DNA of 64,000 nucleotides, from the NCBI GenBank assembly GCA_020465985.1, contig JAANYP010004682.1, positions 62,001-126,000 on the forward strand, written 5' to 3'. Shown here one piece after another: positions 1-11,545 of the stretch. The notes below the pieces were generated by a model. It saw nothing but the letters and a program-made list of their open reading frames with translations, ran no database searches and had not been told where the DNA came from. Numbering within the stretch: the first letter of the stretch is position 1; each line of letters opens with the position of its first letter. A program made the position numbers and the translations under genes. This DNA comes from Centrapalus pauciflorus (taxonomy: Eukaryota > Streptophyta > Magnoliopsida > Asterales > Asteraceae).

Positions 1-106
1 TAAAGTCTTTTTTGGAACCCTTCTTATATGATCTGTAAGTACAAAACAAGAAGGGTCCATACGTTTGGAAAGCTTGGATTTAGAGAGAATTTGACTGGTG
101 ATGTAT

Positions 107-382
107 TTAGGACACTAGCAGGAGGAGAGATTTTAAATCTTTTTTGCAATAACTTAACCTTTCTGAAATAGTGTAAAATCGTTCTTTGTAAAGGGTCAAT
201 TCTATACTTTGTTCAAAAACTTGTTTTTCTAACTTTTCCTCACTTGTGAGAAAAACTTCTTGACTGGCAGAAGCTTTCTCACGAGTTGTCCTTAATTCCT
301 CTTCTAAAAATTTGATTTTGTGTTGAAGAATAGTGATAGGAATATAAGTATGAGGATTTAGTTTAACAGGTTTGGCTTTCAT
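107..382 (-). pseudogene. C1 gag C-terminal coiled-coil fragment
   Basis: The minus-strand frame gives 91 residues rich in Lys, Glu and Leu with heptad-like spacing (for example IKFLEEELRTTREKA). It lies downstream of the gag zinc knuckle of the same element. Long coiled coils after the knuckle are common in plant copia gags of this kind. The segments either side (1-106 and 383-970) read as the same kind of protein broken by stops and shifts; I see no separate gene there. The assignment rests on context more than on a domain. Confidence 0.5.
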
Positions 383-970
383 TTCTGTTGATGAAAAGCT
401 AAAAAGGAAATCATCCTCAAGAGTGGGTACTCTTTAAGGATAACTATCGTTTAGCTTTTCATACGTAAAAGGAATTTTCCTGTTTTCTTTTTGATTTCTC
501 TTCTCCTTCTCTTGGGCCAGGACTTCTTCTAATGAGTGATGAAAGAAGGCCTGACACCCGCGTCCCATGTATCTTCTATCATATAGCATTGTTAAAACCG
601 GTTGAGCCTTTTTAAAAAAATGTAGGAATTTTAAAACTTATTCCTTCTTTGGAATGATAAAACCTAGTTTCTTTTGGTTGATTTAGATGAATTATTTGTG
701 CAGTTTGACCCCGTTTTAAGAATTCATCGTCTAGGGTTTTGATTCGTGAGTACATTCATGTTCTCTCTTTTTCGATCATTTTAAACTTTCTCTCATTTTC
801 TATGTTTTCCACGTTTAAGACTCTAACTGTTTTTTAAGAACAGATAGTTCCGACTTCAAGGAACTCTTTTCTCAGTAATTGCATCAATACAATTATTAAG
901 TGAAGTATTTCCTATCCTAAGCCATAACTTTTTCACGTAAAAAGGTTTTGACCAAATTATTCTCATTTAA

Positions 971-1234
971 CTAGTTCTTTTCAAATGTACCAGATGTTTC
1001 TTTCAGTGATTGAGCCAATTGTTCAGCTTTGACACACTTTTCTTTTTCAGTGTTATATTTTGCTTCTAAATCAAGCATTTGTGTGTGCCATTTACATTCA
1101 TTCTTTACAAATTTAGCATTAAATGATTGATGAAAGTAAATGGAATGTACCTCATTTGCCTCAGAGTCTGATGTGGAGCATTCTAAGTCCCCGGATTTGC
1201 CTCCACTGACCCAATTCTTTCGGACACATAGCAA
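971..1234 (-). pseudogene. C1 gag, region after the zinc knuckle
   Basis: These 87 minus-strand residues contain an acidic Ser/Asp/Glu stretch (ECSTSDSEANEVHSIY) followed by a helical Lys/Glu-rich segment. That is the usual arrangement between the CCHC knuckle and the coiled coil in these copia gags. The frame is open only briefly and shifts on both sides. It continues the element whose knuckle lies at 1341-1382. Confidence 0.5.
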
Positions 1235-1340
1235 TTTCGGCCCCTGTCTTCCTCGTCATCAGACTCTTCATCAACCTAGTATTCTTCCTGGGCTACAAGG
1301 GTCATAAAATCAGCTACAAGTCACGCTCGTACTGATTTTT

Positions 1341-1382
1341 GCATTTGCGAGCGAAGTGACCAGGTTTCCCGCATTTGTAGCA
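1341..1382 (-). pseudogene. C1 gag CCHC zinc knuckle
   Basis: The minus strand encodes CYKCGKPGHFARKC, a perfect C-x2-C-x4-H-x4-C retroviral-type zinc knuckle, flanked by basic residues. In gag this motif binds the element RNA for packaging. It lies too close to frame breaks to appear as a long open frame, but the motif itself is intact. Confidence 0.85.
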
Positions 1383-1745
1383 TCCACGGTCGTCAGAAGT
1401 TTTGGGTTCATCATTCCTTGGCCACTCATCTCAACATATTGGCCTCTTGTCTACTCGGTGAGCCTCCCGCCTATCATTATCCCTTTGATTGTCACACCTT
1501 TCATAACAGCGATCATCTCGATAGTCTCTCTTTTTTATCATCATGCCGTCTTTCCTCCCTATCATCTCTCCTTCAGTCCTCTCTTCTCCTATCATCTCTT
1601 CCTCTCTCCTTTTATCTCTGCTCTCATCTGGGTATCTCCTTAGGCCAGAATCATATCGGAGCTGATTGTTGGTCTTGTTATGATAGAATCGCTTTTGTTG
1701 AAGGTAATTCGACGACAAGGCCATTTGTTCATGTATATCAACCTC

Positions 1746-2872
1746 TTATGCATCTAAGGGCTCAGGCATCTGGGGTAAGGCATATGGGTATTTAGAGGAG
1801 GAACCAGCTTGGGTGTAGTAGGGTGTAGGAGATGGGGTTGGCAGTGGCTGAGGAACAGGTGTCTTGTTGGATAGTAATGCCAAGGAATCATTGGATTTCG
1901 AAATTTGGTTCACATTCAGTAACAGATAAGCCAGAGTATTGGCCATCTGTTTCTGTGCATCTACATGTCCCTAGTATTTCTTTAGTTCTTTAAACAACAC
2001 ACTTACGGAGACCTGGCTGATTTCCAGAGCTCTCTTAGTTGCCCTACATGCAATGCCCCATTCAGGAGCCAGAGAAGATAGGAACTGGATATTGATATTA
2101 TTTCGATCCTTGTTGATGTGAAGCTTGTTAAGTTCATTCAGGGTAGTGCAGAATCTGGTGAAGGTACCTAAAGGGATTCTCCATCTTCGGCCTCGAACTC
2201 AGAAAATTTTGCATGGGCTTCCTCAATTTTGGCCCTGTCATTCAGATCGACCCCAAACATCTGCATTTCTAGTTCATCCCACATATCTTTTGTTGACATT
2301 TTACTTTCAACACTTACAAATATGTCAGTGGGAAGGGCCTCGTACAATAGATATTCTGCCCTGTGGTCTGCTGCCTGTATCTCTCTCTCTTTTTCATCTT
2401 GAGGACCATGGACTTCCTTGGCTGCGGGAATGGGAGGAAAAGCAGTTGAAACTACAGGATTGTTCGAATAGAAAATAGTTGGTCCTTCATTTATAAAATG
2501 GATCATGAGATGACCCATTGGTTGCATGTTTGGAAATTTCAGGAACCACTTTTTCCATTGCTCATACTCATTAGGGAAGAGAACAGGTGGTCTGTTCTCT
2601 AACCCTGACAAGAGCTTCTCTGGACATGGTGAATGTGGTTGGTGAGTGATGTGAAGGAAGAGTTGATATTTGAAGTGGAAACTGAAAAACAGCTGGAAGG
2701 ACCGATGTTCGGGTCTGAGGAACCGAAGTTCGTTGAGATACAAAAATGTTAGGAGGAACCAAAGTTCGGGTTGGACCGAAGTTTGGTTGATTGAAACTTC
2801 TGGTGTTTGGGACCTGAAGTTTGGATGATCTCCTGAGATAGGTGTAAAAAGATGTAAGTTTTCTAAAAGCAA
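1746..2872 (-). pseudogene. C1 gag, UBN2-type N-terminal domain
   Basis: From about 2627 leftwards the minus strand encodes a copia gag: a WKKWFLKFPN-like segment, the hallmark DMWDELEMQMFGVD stretch near 2280, and further left a Pro-rich linker (PVPQPLPTPSPTPYYT, about 1840). A likely start Met lies at 2627, but a frameshift soon after it separates it from the body. The part between 2100 and 1950 reads through in a third frame. The Pro-rich linker and knuckle downstream fit the order UBN2 gag, linker, CCHC. Multiple shifts make it nonfunctional. Confidence 0.75.
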
Positions 2873-2975
2873 CTGACCCGAAGTTCGGGTGTCTAGTGAC
2901 CCGAAGTTCGGTTCGGGGAACCAAAGTTTGCTTTAAACCGAAGATAGGTTACCCGGAGTAGGACCCGAAGTTGGG
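2700..2975. repeat. Array of GAAGTTCGG palindrome-like motifs in the C1 leader
   Basis: Short degenerate units built on ccGAAGTTCGGgt recur irregularly, with variants such as gaagtttggttg and gaagttggggc. They fall between the primer site and gag of C1. Their spacing is not constant, so this is a cluster of related motifs, not a clean satellite. Confidence 0.75.
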
Positions 2976-3422
2976 GCCCGAGATTACACATAGACTATGT
3001 ATTTTTCAATAAAACAGTACCATATTATGAACACAAACCTAGATTTTTATAAAAAGTAAGTTTTAGAGCCTAAAAATAGTACCTAAGTGCTCGGTTTGAT
3101 TTTAGAAACAAGTTTTGTAAAGAACATGTAACCAAAAACACCTAAATCGACAATTTTTTAATTAAGAACAGTCATAATATTGAAGAAAGGCTCAGATTCG
3201 ATTTTAGACAAAATAAACACCTAAATAATGTAAAATTAAACAAAAATGCTCAAAATTCATACAATGATGGGTAAACAAGGAATATATAGAAATAAAACAC
3301 ATGAAACCAAAAGATTAAAAGGATTTAGAAAGAACCCGGGGGTTTTTCTCGAGAAGAATAGCAGTCGGTTGTGAAAGGTCCTCAGATCTGGTACGAATTA
3401 GTTGAAATCCACTCCAAAGGCA

Positions 3423-3436
3423 TTGATACCAATTAT
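3423..3436 (-). promoter_or_regulatory. C1 primer binding site (tRNA-iMet type)
   Basis: The minus strand reads TTGGTATCAATGCC a few bases inside the LTR edge. This matches the usual plant TGGTATCAGAGC site with changes near its end. It fixes the 5' LTR as the right-hand one and the element as minus-oriented. Confidence 0.7.
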
Positions 3437-3787
3437 TGTTGTGTTCCCAAACTATTTATATGCACTCACACAATAATCTGTAGGATATTCGGCTGATTCA
3501 TGCAAGAAAACAATGAGAATGTTTGAACTCAATCAAAGTCAACAACATGGGCAGCCGCCACTTTTTGCTTAGAATATTCAGAAAGTAAAAGTGTGAAAAG
3601 GTTACCAAACCCTTTGTCAAACTTTTCTTTTATACCTAGGAATACTTTGAGGGGTTTACACAACATACCCCTCAACTTTCTTTCTAAAAAGAAAGATTAC
3701 ATTGAAATACAAGACAATTATATGGAAATAAATTAAACACAAATTGTTACAAATTAAACCCACATGATTGAAATTACAAATCTAACA
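3437..3787 (-). repeat. C1 5' LTR, 351 bp
   Basis: On the minus strand it starts TGTTAGATTTG and ends CACAACA, giving TG...CA ends. A TATA-like GTATAAAAG lies near 3630. The primer site adjoins the 3437 end. A related but diverged LTR piece lies at 39866-40050. Confidence 0.75.
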
Positions 3788-4460
3788 GGCTAAATCCATT
3801 GAACTTATAACTGATCCAATTCAGGTCATTTCTGAACAATCAACAATAGTACCTATCTCTCTGGAATTGGAATGTACAAGTCTTCCTGCACCAATTCCAA
3901 CTGGTCTTTAAAATAATTTTGATACTCCTGTACAAGATGAAACAACTCAACTTCCCCCCAACTCCAATTAAATATCCTTCAGATACAATTTCCACAACTC
4001 CAATTGTGAATCCAACTCTTTCAAATGTTCTAAATGCCTATCTTAATGGCAATACAACTCTGGAAGCTTATCAACTGTTTGTTCATGAAAATAAGAGGCA
4101 ATATCTCATCTGATTCATAAAATCATTGGTGATTCTTCTGCATCGGTGAGAACAAGGAGGGCTACTACTGATAAATGTTTATATTCATCCTTTTTGAGCA
4201 AGAATGAACCAAAGACGGAGAGGCACTCACTGATTCAGACTGGATAGTCACAATGCAAGAAGACCTCAATCATTTTGAAAGATTGAAAGTTTGGCGATTA
4301 GTAGAAAGACCTAGAGATAAGAATAAGTCGATTATTGGTACTAAATGGGTAGTCAAGAATAAGAAGGATGAAAGTGGAACTATTGTACAGAATAAAGCAC
4401 GCCTGGTTACAAAAGGTTATAATAAAACAGAAGGAACTGCTTTTTGATGAAACCTTTGCG
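3788..4460 (+). pseudogene. C0: copia fragment, integrase-RT linker and RT start
   Basis: The plus strand carries the linker between integrase and RT (low-complexity Pro/Thr segment 3919-4113, then RTRRAT near 4150). It continues into the start of copia RT: DSDWIVTMQEDLNHFER, then GTKWVVKNKKDESGT and NKARLVTKGYN. After 4440 the frame shifts, but DETFA is still readable to 4460, where Athila-like sequence begins. Upstream parts are hidden beyond C1. This is the oldest layer at this end of the window. Confidence 0.8.
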
Positions 4461-4461
4461 C

Positions 4462-5748
4462 TGCAAAACAGAAAGATTGAGCGATCCAGACCACTTCCAG
4501 CGTACCCCTGGCGCGCCTGGGGGGGGGGGGGCAGGCCTGCGCTGGGTCGGTGCAAAAACGCGTCTTTTAGCCCTGGAAACCATAAAAGCGACTCCTCTAT
4601 AAATAGAGGTCGATGGCAGCCTTTGAGGAAAGTCCCAAACGTGTCAAAAGAGTTGGCGAAGCCCTGCCAGAGTGGATTAACGATACAAGTACGAAGACGG
4701 TGATTTGCAAGCTACAAGATGTCTCAGATCTACATTGTTGAAGAGCATACGATGAGCGGCTAATCCCTTTAGCTGTTTGCGGATGATCTACGGCTAAGTT
4801 TACTTTACTTGAATTTCTTATGTTTTGATGCATTCGTATTGATTGAGATATTTTATGTGTATACAAATGATAAGCATTCGGCTATAATTATGATTTTATG
4901 TTTTGATTGGTAAAAGCAAGATAGTTTATAGTAGTAATATTATTTGTGCCGAGTCCATTAGCTTAGGGATTAAGACAAGTAAATATTGCATACGCTATGC
5001 CGAGACAAGTAAATATTGCATACGCTATGTGATAGTTGCATGAAATTCGAGTAAGTAATACTTATGCCGTGGTGATTCCGTGAATGGTTATTCTTCTCTT
5101 GATTGTTGATTTACTACGTTAGTTATTTTGCCATTAATTTTAGTCACAAGTTAGTCGTAAGTCATTGATCTAAATAAATCATTCAAACCGACCAATTCAC
5201 GATTTAAAGTCCTTTCAATAAAACTAACAAGGCTAATTGCCTAACCCTGATTACAAACGCACTCCCTGTGAATTCGACCTTACTTCTCTGAGCTAAACTG
5301 TGGATATAAGAATTATTTCTGCGGGTCACAACGACGGCCCGTCAGATTCGACCCTTAGTTTTAAGTTTTAAGTTTAAGTACCGTATTTTGGTTATTTTTA
5401 GTCTTTAATTATTATTATTAAAAATCACATAAAAAATTAAAAAATATTCAAAAAGGTAATTGTAGTCTTCTACTTTACCACCAAAAATATAATTAGTTTA
5501 ATTAAGTATTTAATTTAAGTATTTTAATAGTGTCTGCACACACGTCGATCGGCTAGAGGATTGCCGCTACAATTCGAGCCTGAAATCGAAAAAGTAGCTA
5601 AATTGAACCGAAAGACTGTCAGGATTCAAAATAACAATTAATCACGGACAATTCAAACGAACAAGAGAAAGAAATTCCTAATTTAGAAAGCCCTCCGATT
5701 TCGCTGCGAAATCGTGATCAAGAATAACCCGAGCGCATAGCTGGTAGG
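4462..5748 (+). repeat. A1 LTR and leader, 3' limit of LTR unclear
   Basis: Copia homology ends at 4460 and new sequence starts TGCAAAACAG at 4462. A TATA box lies near 4600, a poly-G run of 12 at 4521-4532, and a direct duplication of about 26 bp (gacaagtaaatattgcatac...) at 4974-5029. I could not find a clean CA end or a tRNA-Asp primer site. A stretch near 5320-5345 resembles the usual junction but is degraded. No gene is seen here. Confidence 0.5.
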
Positions 5749-6490
5749 ATGGGTGAGCCAGCGAGGCATACAGTTGAGTCACATTACCGCCCAGGTGATG
5801 TGTCCGACCCGTCTCCGATTCGTTATCCTGAAAACGAGAACGGACCCGAAGTTCGTCCTCAATTGTTTCAAATTCTTCCGATCTTCCGAGGGATGCCAAG
5901 CAAGGAACCCTACGAACATCTAGCTGAGTTCACAGCTATTTGTAAAGCCAACCATGTTCGAGGTATAATTACCGACGGTCCAAAACTTCGATTATATCTT
6001 TTCTCATTGAAAGAGAAACTGAAAAATTGGTTCGTATCCTTACCAACCAATACATTACTACATGGGATCAAATGAAAAGAGAAATCCTTAATGAATATTA
6101 TCCCATTTGTAAAACAATCGAGAAAAGAAAGGAAATCACCAGATTTAAACAAAAGCTCGGCGAGCAATTCTACGAAGCTTTCGATCGTATGAATGAATTA
6201 TTAAGAGCTTGTCCACACCACGAAGTACCCAAATGGATGCTAATCAATACATTTTTTGATGGTGTGAGTCAAGAAAGTCGTAATATGATTATTGCTGCCA
6301 CAGAAGGCACATTTTTAGCGAAAGAAGATGACGAGGCTTGGGAGTTTCTTAGTCAACTCGGTAAAGGTCTTAAAGTTCAAGCTGGTTCTGAAAACAACAT
6401 AGGAGTTCAAGTTATAGGCATAGATAATGCCTGGAAACGTGAGGTTAAAAGTGAAATTTCAGAACTAGGCAAGAAAATGGATCAATGATG
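5749..6490 (+). pseudogene. A1 gag (Athila retrotrans_gag domain)
   Basis: Two overlapping frames (5749-6075 and 6027-6488) form one broken gag. The first has PQLFQILPIFRGMPSKEPYEHLAEF and LRLYLFSLKEKLKNWFVSLP; the second continues with ITTWDQMKREIL, GEQFYEAFDRMNELLRACPHH and MLINTFFDGV. The order and motifs are those of Athila gag capsid. The break near 6030-6070 is a single frameshift in an otherwise well-kept domain. Confidence 0.85.
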
Positions 6491-6514
6491 CAGGGTCTTT
6501 TAAACTAAATGCAT

Positions 6515-6560
6515 CAACTAATTGTGTTACATGCGGTGATCAATCGCATCATTCCAAAGC
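6515..6560 (+). pseudogene. A1 gag zinc knuckle
   Basis: The frame just after the gag stop encodes CVTCGDQSHHSKAC, a complete C-x2-C-x4-H-x4-C. It lies downstream of the capsid and upstream of the LRSGKEV segment, where Athila elements carry it. Stops on both sides isolate it. Confidence 0.7.
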
Positions 6561-6827
6561 ATGTCCTCAAGTGCAATCCACTAAGGAATCGCTAATGAAG
6601 TTTACGGATTAAGAGCTCATCGAGAGAGGGATAATCCATTCTCGGAAACCTACAATCCGGGTTGGAGAAACCATCCTAACTTTCGATGGAAGAATGATCA
6701 GCCTACCGATCATTAATCTAAACCTAGATATGAACCACCAAAAAGAGAATATCAATGTGGTTCTACTTCCGCAGCTAAGGATGAGCGATATTATAAGTCA
6801 AATCACTGTGATCAACCACAATTCCAA

Positions 6828-7415
6828 GTGGAAACAAATATGACTTATTCGCAATTCTCGGAATTTGCAGAATTTATGAACCATCAATCAGCTATCAGTA
6901 CTAAGACCATGGAGATGTTAAGTCGCCAGATGGGTCAGATAGTTGAGTCGCTCACTAGACGTGAGGAGGGAAAGCTTCCTAGAAATACTATTCTTAATCA
7001 TTCACATGCTCATCATAGTAAACTAAAGAAACATGAGATAAACAAAGTTAATGAAGTATCTAAGATAACCACACTAAGAAGTGGTAAAGAGGTAGATAAT
7101 AAAATTGAAATGCCTAAAGAGCAAGAGGCAGAAGAAGATACCGACACTGAAGTCGTGTATGAGGAGAAAGAGGATCCAAAAAAGGAGATTCCCAAGAAAG
7201 TTTCTTTCAAGGAACCAATTAAAACAGATATCCCAACTCCCAAAGTTGGGAAGGCGGATAAGAATCAGGACACTTCAGTTCCTCCTCCTTATCCTGCTGC
7301 TTTAGAAAATCCAAAATCTTCCCCATATGGCAAAAGAGGCCCACAACCAGAGGATCTGTGGGATTTGTTCAACCAAGTTAAGATCAATATTCCTTTGATT
7401 AAGGCCATTCAATAG
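6828..7415 (+). pseudogene. A1 gag C-terminal linker with LRSGKEV box
   Basis: 195 residues are open. The N-terminal half contains FMNHQSAISTKTMEMLSRQMGQI, then TTLRSGKEVDNKIE, then a very acidic run and a Pro-rich end (PPPYPAALENPK). The LRSGK box between gag and protease is characteristic of Athila polyproteins. A stop at 7413 separates it from the protease, which follows after about 20 bp in another frame. Confidence 0.8.
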
Positions 7416-7436
7416 GTTTACTCTTATGCCAAATTT

Positions 7437-7918
7437 TTGAAAGATCTCTGCAGACAAAAGAGAAAGTATAAGGTCTCGCTTCCTAAGCAGATCAATTTAA
7501 CTGAACAGTTAAGTGCAGTAGTTTCTAGTTCTCTACCCCCTAAGCTAAAAGATCCTGGATCACCATTGATTCCAGTGACTATAGGTAATGTGCAGATTAA
7601 AAATGCATTGCTTGATCTTGGAGCTAGTGTCAATATTTTACCTGGAAACTTGTTTGACAAACGTGATCTAGGCCAGTTACAGACAACTAACATTATCTTA
7701 CAACTGGCATATCGGTCAATTAAGTGCCCAAGAGGTATTCTATCAGATGTCATAGTAAAAGTTGAAGACTTTTACTATCCAGTTGATTTCCTAGTAATGG
7801 ACACCGAAAGTTCAACAGGTTATAATCAACCAGCTATTATCTTAGGCAGGCCTTTCTTAGCCACGATTAATGCGCAAATTAATTGTAGGACAGGAGCAGT
7901 AGATATTACCTTTGGTAA
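7437..7918 (+). pseudogene. A1 aspartic protease
   Basis: The frame includes SPLIPVTIGNVQIKNALLDLGASVNILP and ends with AIILGRPFLATINAQINC and GAVDITFGN. DLGASVN is the normal Athila version of the D-T/S-G active site, so the catalytic Asp is present. The open frame runs on to 7952 only because it enters the T1 LTR; true protease sequence ends at 7918. The natural continuation into RT was cut away by T1. Confidence 0.85.
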
Positions 7919-8220
7919 TGTAACATCCTCGGATTTAATTATTGTAATTTAGATTAAATAGATTGGATAATTTGTAATTTAAGTTGGGTTACGAAAATGA
8001 TTAAATATCTGAATATTTGAAAGTTGGTTGCCATTTTATGAAATTAAGAAATTTGAGAATTTAAATTTTTAGTTATTATGTATGATTGTTAAAATATTAA
8101 TTATGATGAAAGTCAGTATTTAAATGGAACCGGATAAGTAGAGGGGTGAAATGTGCCAAAAGTTGAAAGTTTGGAATAAAAAGGATGGAAATCTTTAATT
8201 CCTTCATTTCACCAAAACTC

Positions 8221-8258
8221 ACTCTCTCTCTCTCTCTCTCTAAAATCTCTCATCTCTC

Positions 8259-8314
<56 letters not shown>
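8221..8314. repeat. CT microsatellite in the T1 LTR
   Basis: Two nearly pure (CT)n tracts, at 8221-8241 and 8261-8314, are separated by about 20 bases. They lie in the likely U3/R part of the LTR. In a transcript this would be a pyrimidine-rich leader. Confidence 0.9.
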
Positions 8315-8316
<2 letters not shown>

Positions 8317-8794
8317 AATCAAGGATCATCAAAACTTGGATTTAGAAGCTGAAAATCTGGATTAAGATTGCTAGGAAGGAGTTATATCATCTACAAGCAA
8401 CGATTTGAGGTAAGAAATCCTTTAAATTCGAATTTGGGAACATTTTGGTTTGGTTTTTATGAAATCTGAATTCTTAGATTTGAGTTGCAAACATGAATGC
8501 ATGTGTGATATTATTGTGGATTAGTCTCAGTCTAGTGTTTATGAAGCTACATATTAAATTTCAGCTTCTGATTCAACCTGAAAGTATGATTTTTGGAGAT
8601 TTGTGTGTGTTTTAGTATGTGTGTTAGAAAATGATGAAGAAGGGTTAAAAGGATGTGATTTGGTGCAGAAAAGTGTTAATATTAGTGTTAAAATGGTTGA
8701 AATCAAGTGTATGTTAGTGGGTATAAGTTATTTCATGAATTGATTAAGTACCAAAAATGATGGAATTAAATCTGAAATTTGATTAAAAACTGCA

Positions 8795-9165
8795 CAAGTT
8801 CGAATGGGGTGGGATCCGAATTCGGATCCGACATGAACTCGGATCTGGTCCGAATTCGGATGAGGCCCGGATTTCAGGATATTTAATATATCAAAATATT
8901 TCTAAGTGTTGGAATTCGGATGAGGTCCGAATTCGGTTGGGGACCGAATTCGGATATGGTCCGAAATTGTCATGAGATTCGAACTTGAACTGGGATTCGA
9001 ACTTATATGAAATCCGAAGTTGATATGGTGTCCGAATTTGTCATGGTCCGAATTTGACAAGTGGTCCGAATTTGAGATTATCCGAACTCATATGGGGACC
9101 GAAATGGGGGTCCGAATTCGGGTGGTGTCCGAATTCGGACATTGATCCGAATTGGGGATCAAATA
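8795..9165. repeat. Array of tCCGAATTCGGa palindrome variants in the T1 LTR
   Basis: Units based on CCGAATTCGG recur with irregular linkers such as gatgaggt and atatggt. Many copies are one or two changes from the perfect 10-bp palindrome. The same theme in other flavours occurs in C1, C2, T2, T3 and T4. Confidence 0.8.
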
Positions 9166-10143
9166 CTGCAAAAATTATAAAATTAAGCTTTATGAAATTA
9201 AACGAATTATTGACACAATGTGTTGTTACAACTGACTTAACAGGTCCCTTGTGGTGTTGTTTAACCCACAGTGGGGTACTTTGTGGATCCGGTTGAAATC
9301 CCGAGGAGAAATAATATTAATCTGAAGTTTAATAACGCACCCACTGTGAGTACCTTTGATTTTTAACATGTCTGCATCTGCTTTATGTTTCCTTTTCCTA
9401 CTGAGGCATGTTGTTTCATTATCGCTTGGCACTCTACTAACTTGCGTATATGTATTGATGCACATTCATACTTGTTGCATGTCCGTTCATTTATTGTGCA
9501 TCCTATTGATGGACCTGTGTGGTCGCATCTGTACTCTGATGTTACTGTGCTATATGACCAAGAGATTGACACCTCTGTGGTCAGGATAGACAGTAAGTCA
9601 TCCCCGATGTTATGTTTGCCTCAGATGGTTGGTTATCCTTATGCCGAGTGTCAACTCGAAGGAGCTGCGGCTCAGGTTTGCATACTTTGAGTACGTGTGG
9701 AGTATACGGTATGTGTTACCGCGGTTACTCTGGGTGGCATCATAAGGATTTGCAGAATGTGTAAAATCATTTGGTATTCACTAAGCATTCGCTTACCCCT
9801 CAGTTGTTGACTTTTTACAGGAAAAGGGAAATCTGCTGCGGGACCGTCTAGCTAAGTCATCAGTTGAAGTGATTTGAAGTTATCTATTATTTATCGTGGT
9901 AACAGATTTATTGAATGTTGTTGTAATAAATTTGGGATGATGTGATACTTTGAGTTTGTAGACTTAGAAATATAACATTGTAGCACCATAGGGTGTTTGA
10001 CAAATTTGTATTATTTTATTATTGTATTTTTAATGCTTCCGCACTTTAATTAAGTTATCAGATCATTATGTAATTGTATGTTGGTGATTAATCCTGGGGG
10101 TATTGTAAATAGTGGTTAATGTGGCAAGGGTGTCACAATGAGA

Positions 10144-10155
10144 TGGTATCAGAGC
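10144..10155 (+). promoter_or_regulatory. T1 primer binding site
   Basis: TGGTATCAGAGC, the standard plant initiator-Met-tRNA complement, lies seven bases inside the LTR end. It fixes the element as plus-oriented. Confidence 0.9.
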
Positions 10156-10356
10156 AGTAGTTTGAGATTCAAGTGTCCGTGAGGTCTTGGTCTCAAACAT
10201 TAAGTGATGATATGTTGTGATTTAAGTAATGATCCGAACTAAGATAGGTTACGATCTAGTAATTATAGGAGATTGACTATCATACGGGACCAATGGATGG
10301 TGTCTCTAAATAAATGACATGTTACTAAACAAGTTATATGTTTTATATTTCAGAAC

Positions 10357-11545
10357 ATGTCTGGAGGAGGAATGACACCCGAAGAAACGAGAGAAATGAT
10401 GCTAGCCATGATGGCTGAGCAAAATCGGATGATACAAGATCAGTTCGAGCTCGAGATGAGGCCGAAGCTAAGCGGAGAGAAGATAAGAGGAAGAATAAGG
10501 AAAGAGAGGGAAACAATGACGAACAAGAGGACAATACTGGGTCATCTAATAAGCCCATAGGTTGTCGGTTTAAAGACTTTAAGGGAAATGGAGCAATCGA
10601 GTTTAATGGACTGGGTGATGCTGTTGCCGCTCTGGAATGGATAACAGCCACAGTACGGACATTCCGAATCAGCGATTGTGCTAAGAAGGACATGGTCCGG
10701 TTCGCTACTGCTATGTTCACCAAAGACGCGGTTATGTGGTGGAATTCCATGGTTAACGCCTTAACCTTGGAGAAAGTCTCTGCGATGACATGGGCTGAGT
10801 TCACTAAAGTCTTTACTCAGCAATATTGTCCGTCTGATGAACGCCGAAGACTAGAAGCCAAGTTTATGACGTTAATTCAGGGGACTAAGTCTATGTCCCA
10901 GTATGCAGTAGAGTTCACGAGGATAAGTTTTTTCGCGCCTCATCAAATTGATACAGAAGAAAGGAAAGTGACTAGGTTTGAGGCTAGTCTTGATCTGGAA
11001 ATCTGAAGGGTGATGAGCAACGTACGTTACCCCACATTTGCTAGTCTATTGGAAGCCGCCAGGAATGTGGAACAGATTCTGAGCATGTCTGGGTATGTAA
11101 TGGGGTCTGCTGCTTCTTCAGCTAACCCAACTCAACCTTCACCACCGAAACGTCAACGCGAAGGAGGCTACACTGGTTCTTCACGATCATCGCAGTATTC
11201 ACTGCAAGAATCTTACCGTCGATAGTCTAGTTCTTCTGGTCGTGCTCATGCCTACTCCATCAACACCGAGCCGCAATACTGCAATAATTGTCATCTAGAA
11301 CACTTCGGCAAGTGTACTAATGGACGTGCTTGCTTTTGTTGAGGAGAGTTGGGCCATTTTCAGAATAAATGCCCACGGAAATCGGATGCCTGCCATAAAT
11401 GTGGTGTATGAGGGCACTATAGTAGGAATTGTCGAAAGAATGCTCCAGCAGCTGCTGCTCCATCTTCAACTCGATCATCTGGGGGATCAAGTGGTGGTTC
11501 AGTCAACCGCCGGAACCAGCCACAAAGGGCACCGGCTCGTGCAAT
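10357..11545 (+). pseudogene. T1 gag with zinc knuckles
   Basis: Starts MSGGGMTPEETREMMLAMM. The first frame slips near 10455. The main body is 10692-11225: VRFATAMFTKDAVMWWNSM, then MTWAEFTKVFTQQYCP, a typical chromovirus capsid. Two knuckle-like segments follow (about 11275-11435), each broken by a stop. In-frame stops include TGA near 11004, TAG near 11224 and TGA near 11341 and 11408. At least three sit where relatives have CGA, CAG or TGG, so C-to-T or G-to-A changes explain them. Confidence 0.8.

Larger units (their letters stand above)
1..3787 (-). mobile_element. C1: Ty1-copia LTR retrotransposon, 5' part, inserted in C0
   Basis: On the minus strand the order is 5' LTR (3437-3787), tRNA-Met-like primer site, a leader with a palindrome array, gag, zinc knuckle, then coiled coil, with the rest lying left of the window. 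Gag is broken by frameshifts and stops, so the copy is dead. The LTR outer edge at 3787 abuts copia sequence of the opposite strand (C0), so C1 inserted into C0. The bases just outside (ggcta, 3788-3792) would be one half of the target duplication, whose partner is outside the window. Confidence 0.8.
4462..7918 (+). mobile_element. A1: Athila-type gypsy element, 5' part
   Basis: A region with an LTR-like TATA (ctataaatagagg, about 4599) leads through an AT-rich leader to an Athila gag, a knuckle and the Athila protease with its DLGASVN active-site box. The element stops dead at 7918, where the T1 LTR begins, so RT and integrase are absent from this window. Its left edge joins copia C0 inside the RT frame. 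Confidence 0.8.
7919..10137 (+). repeat. T1 5' LTR, 2219 bp
   Basis: It starts TGTAACATCC and ends GGGTGTCACA, with the primer site seven bases later. It contains CT microsatellites (8221-8241 and 8261-8314) and a palindrome array (8795-9165). Its last 80 bases match, in reverse, the left end of the T2 LTR. The small open frames at 9054-9690 fall wholly inside and look like chance. Confidence 0.85.

Noticed and set aside
1356..1795. Plus-strand open frames of 95 and 125 codons in C1
   Set aside because: They lie opposite the gag knuckle and Pro-rich linker of C1 and have no sensible composition of their own. They are antisense shadows.
8795..9165. Palindrome array considered as a CRISPR array
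   Set aside because: Units are degenerate, spacing is irregular, spacers are not unique sequences of fixed length, and the DNA is plant retrotransposon. Not CRISPR.
9054..9690. Several overlapping frames of 67-101 codons in the T1 LTR
   Set aside because: They fall inside a defined LTR, on both strands, with no known motif. Chance frames are more likely.
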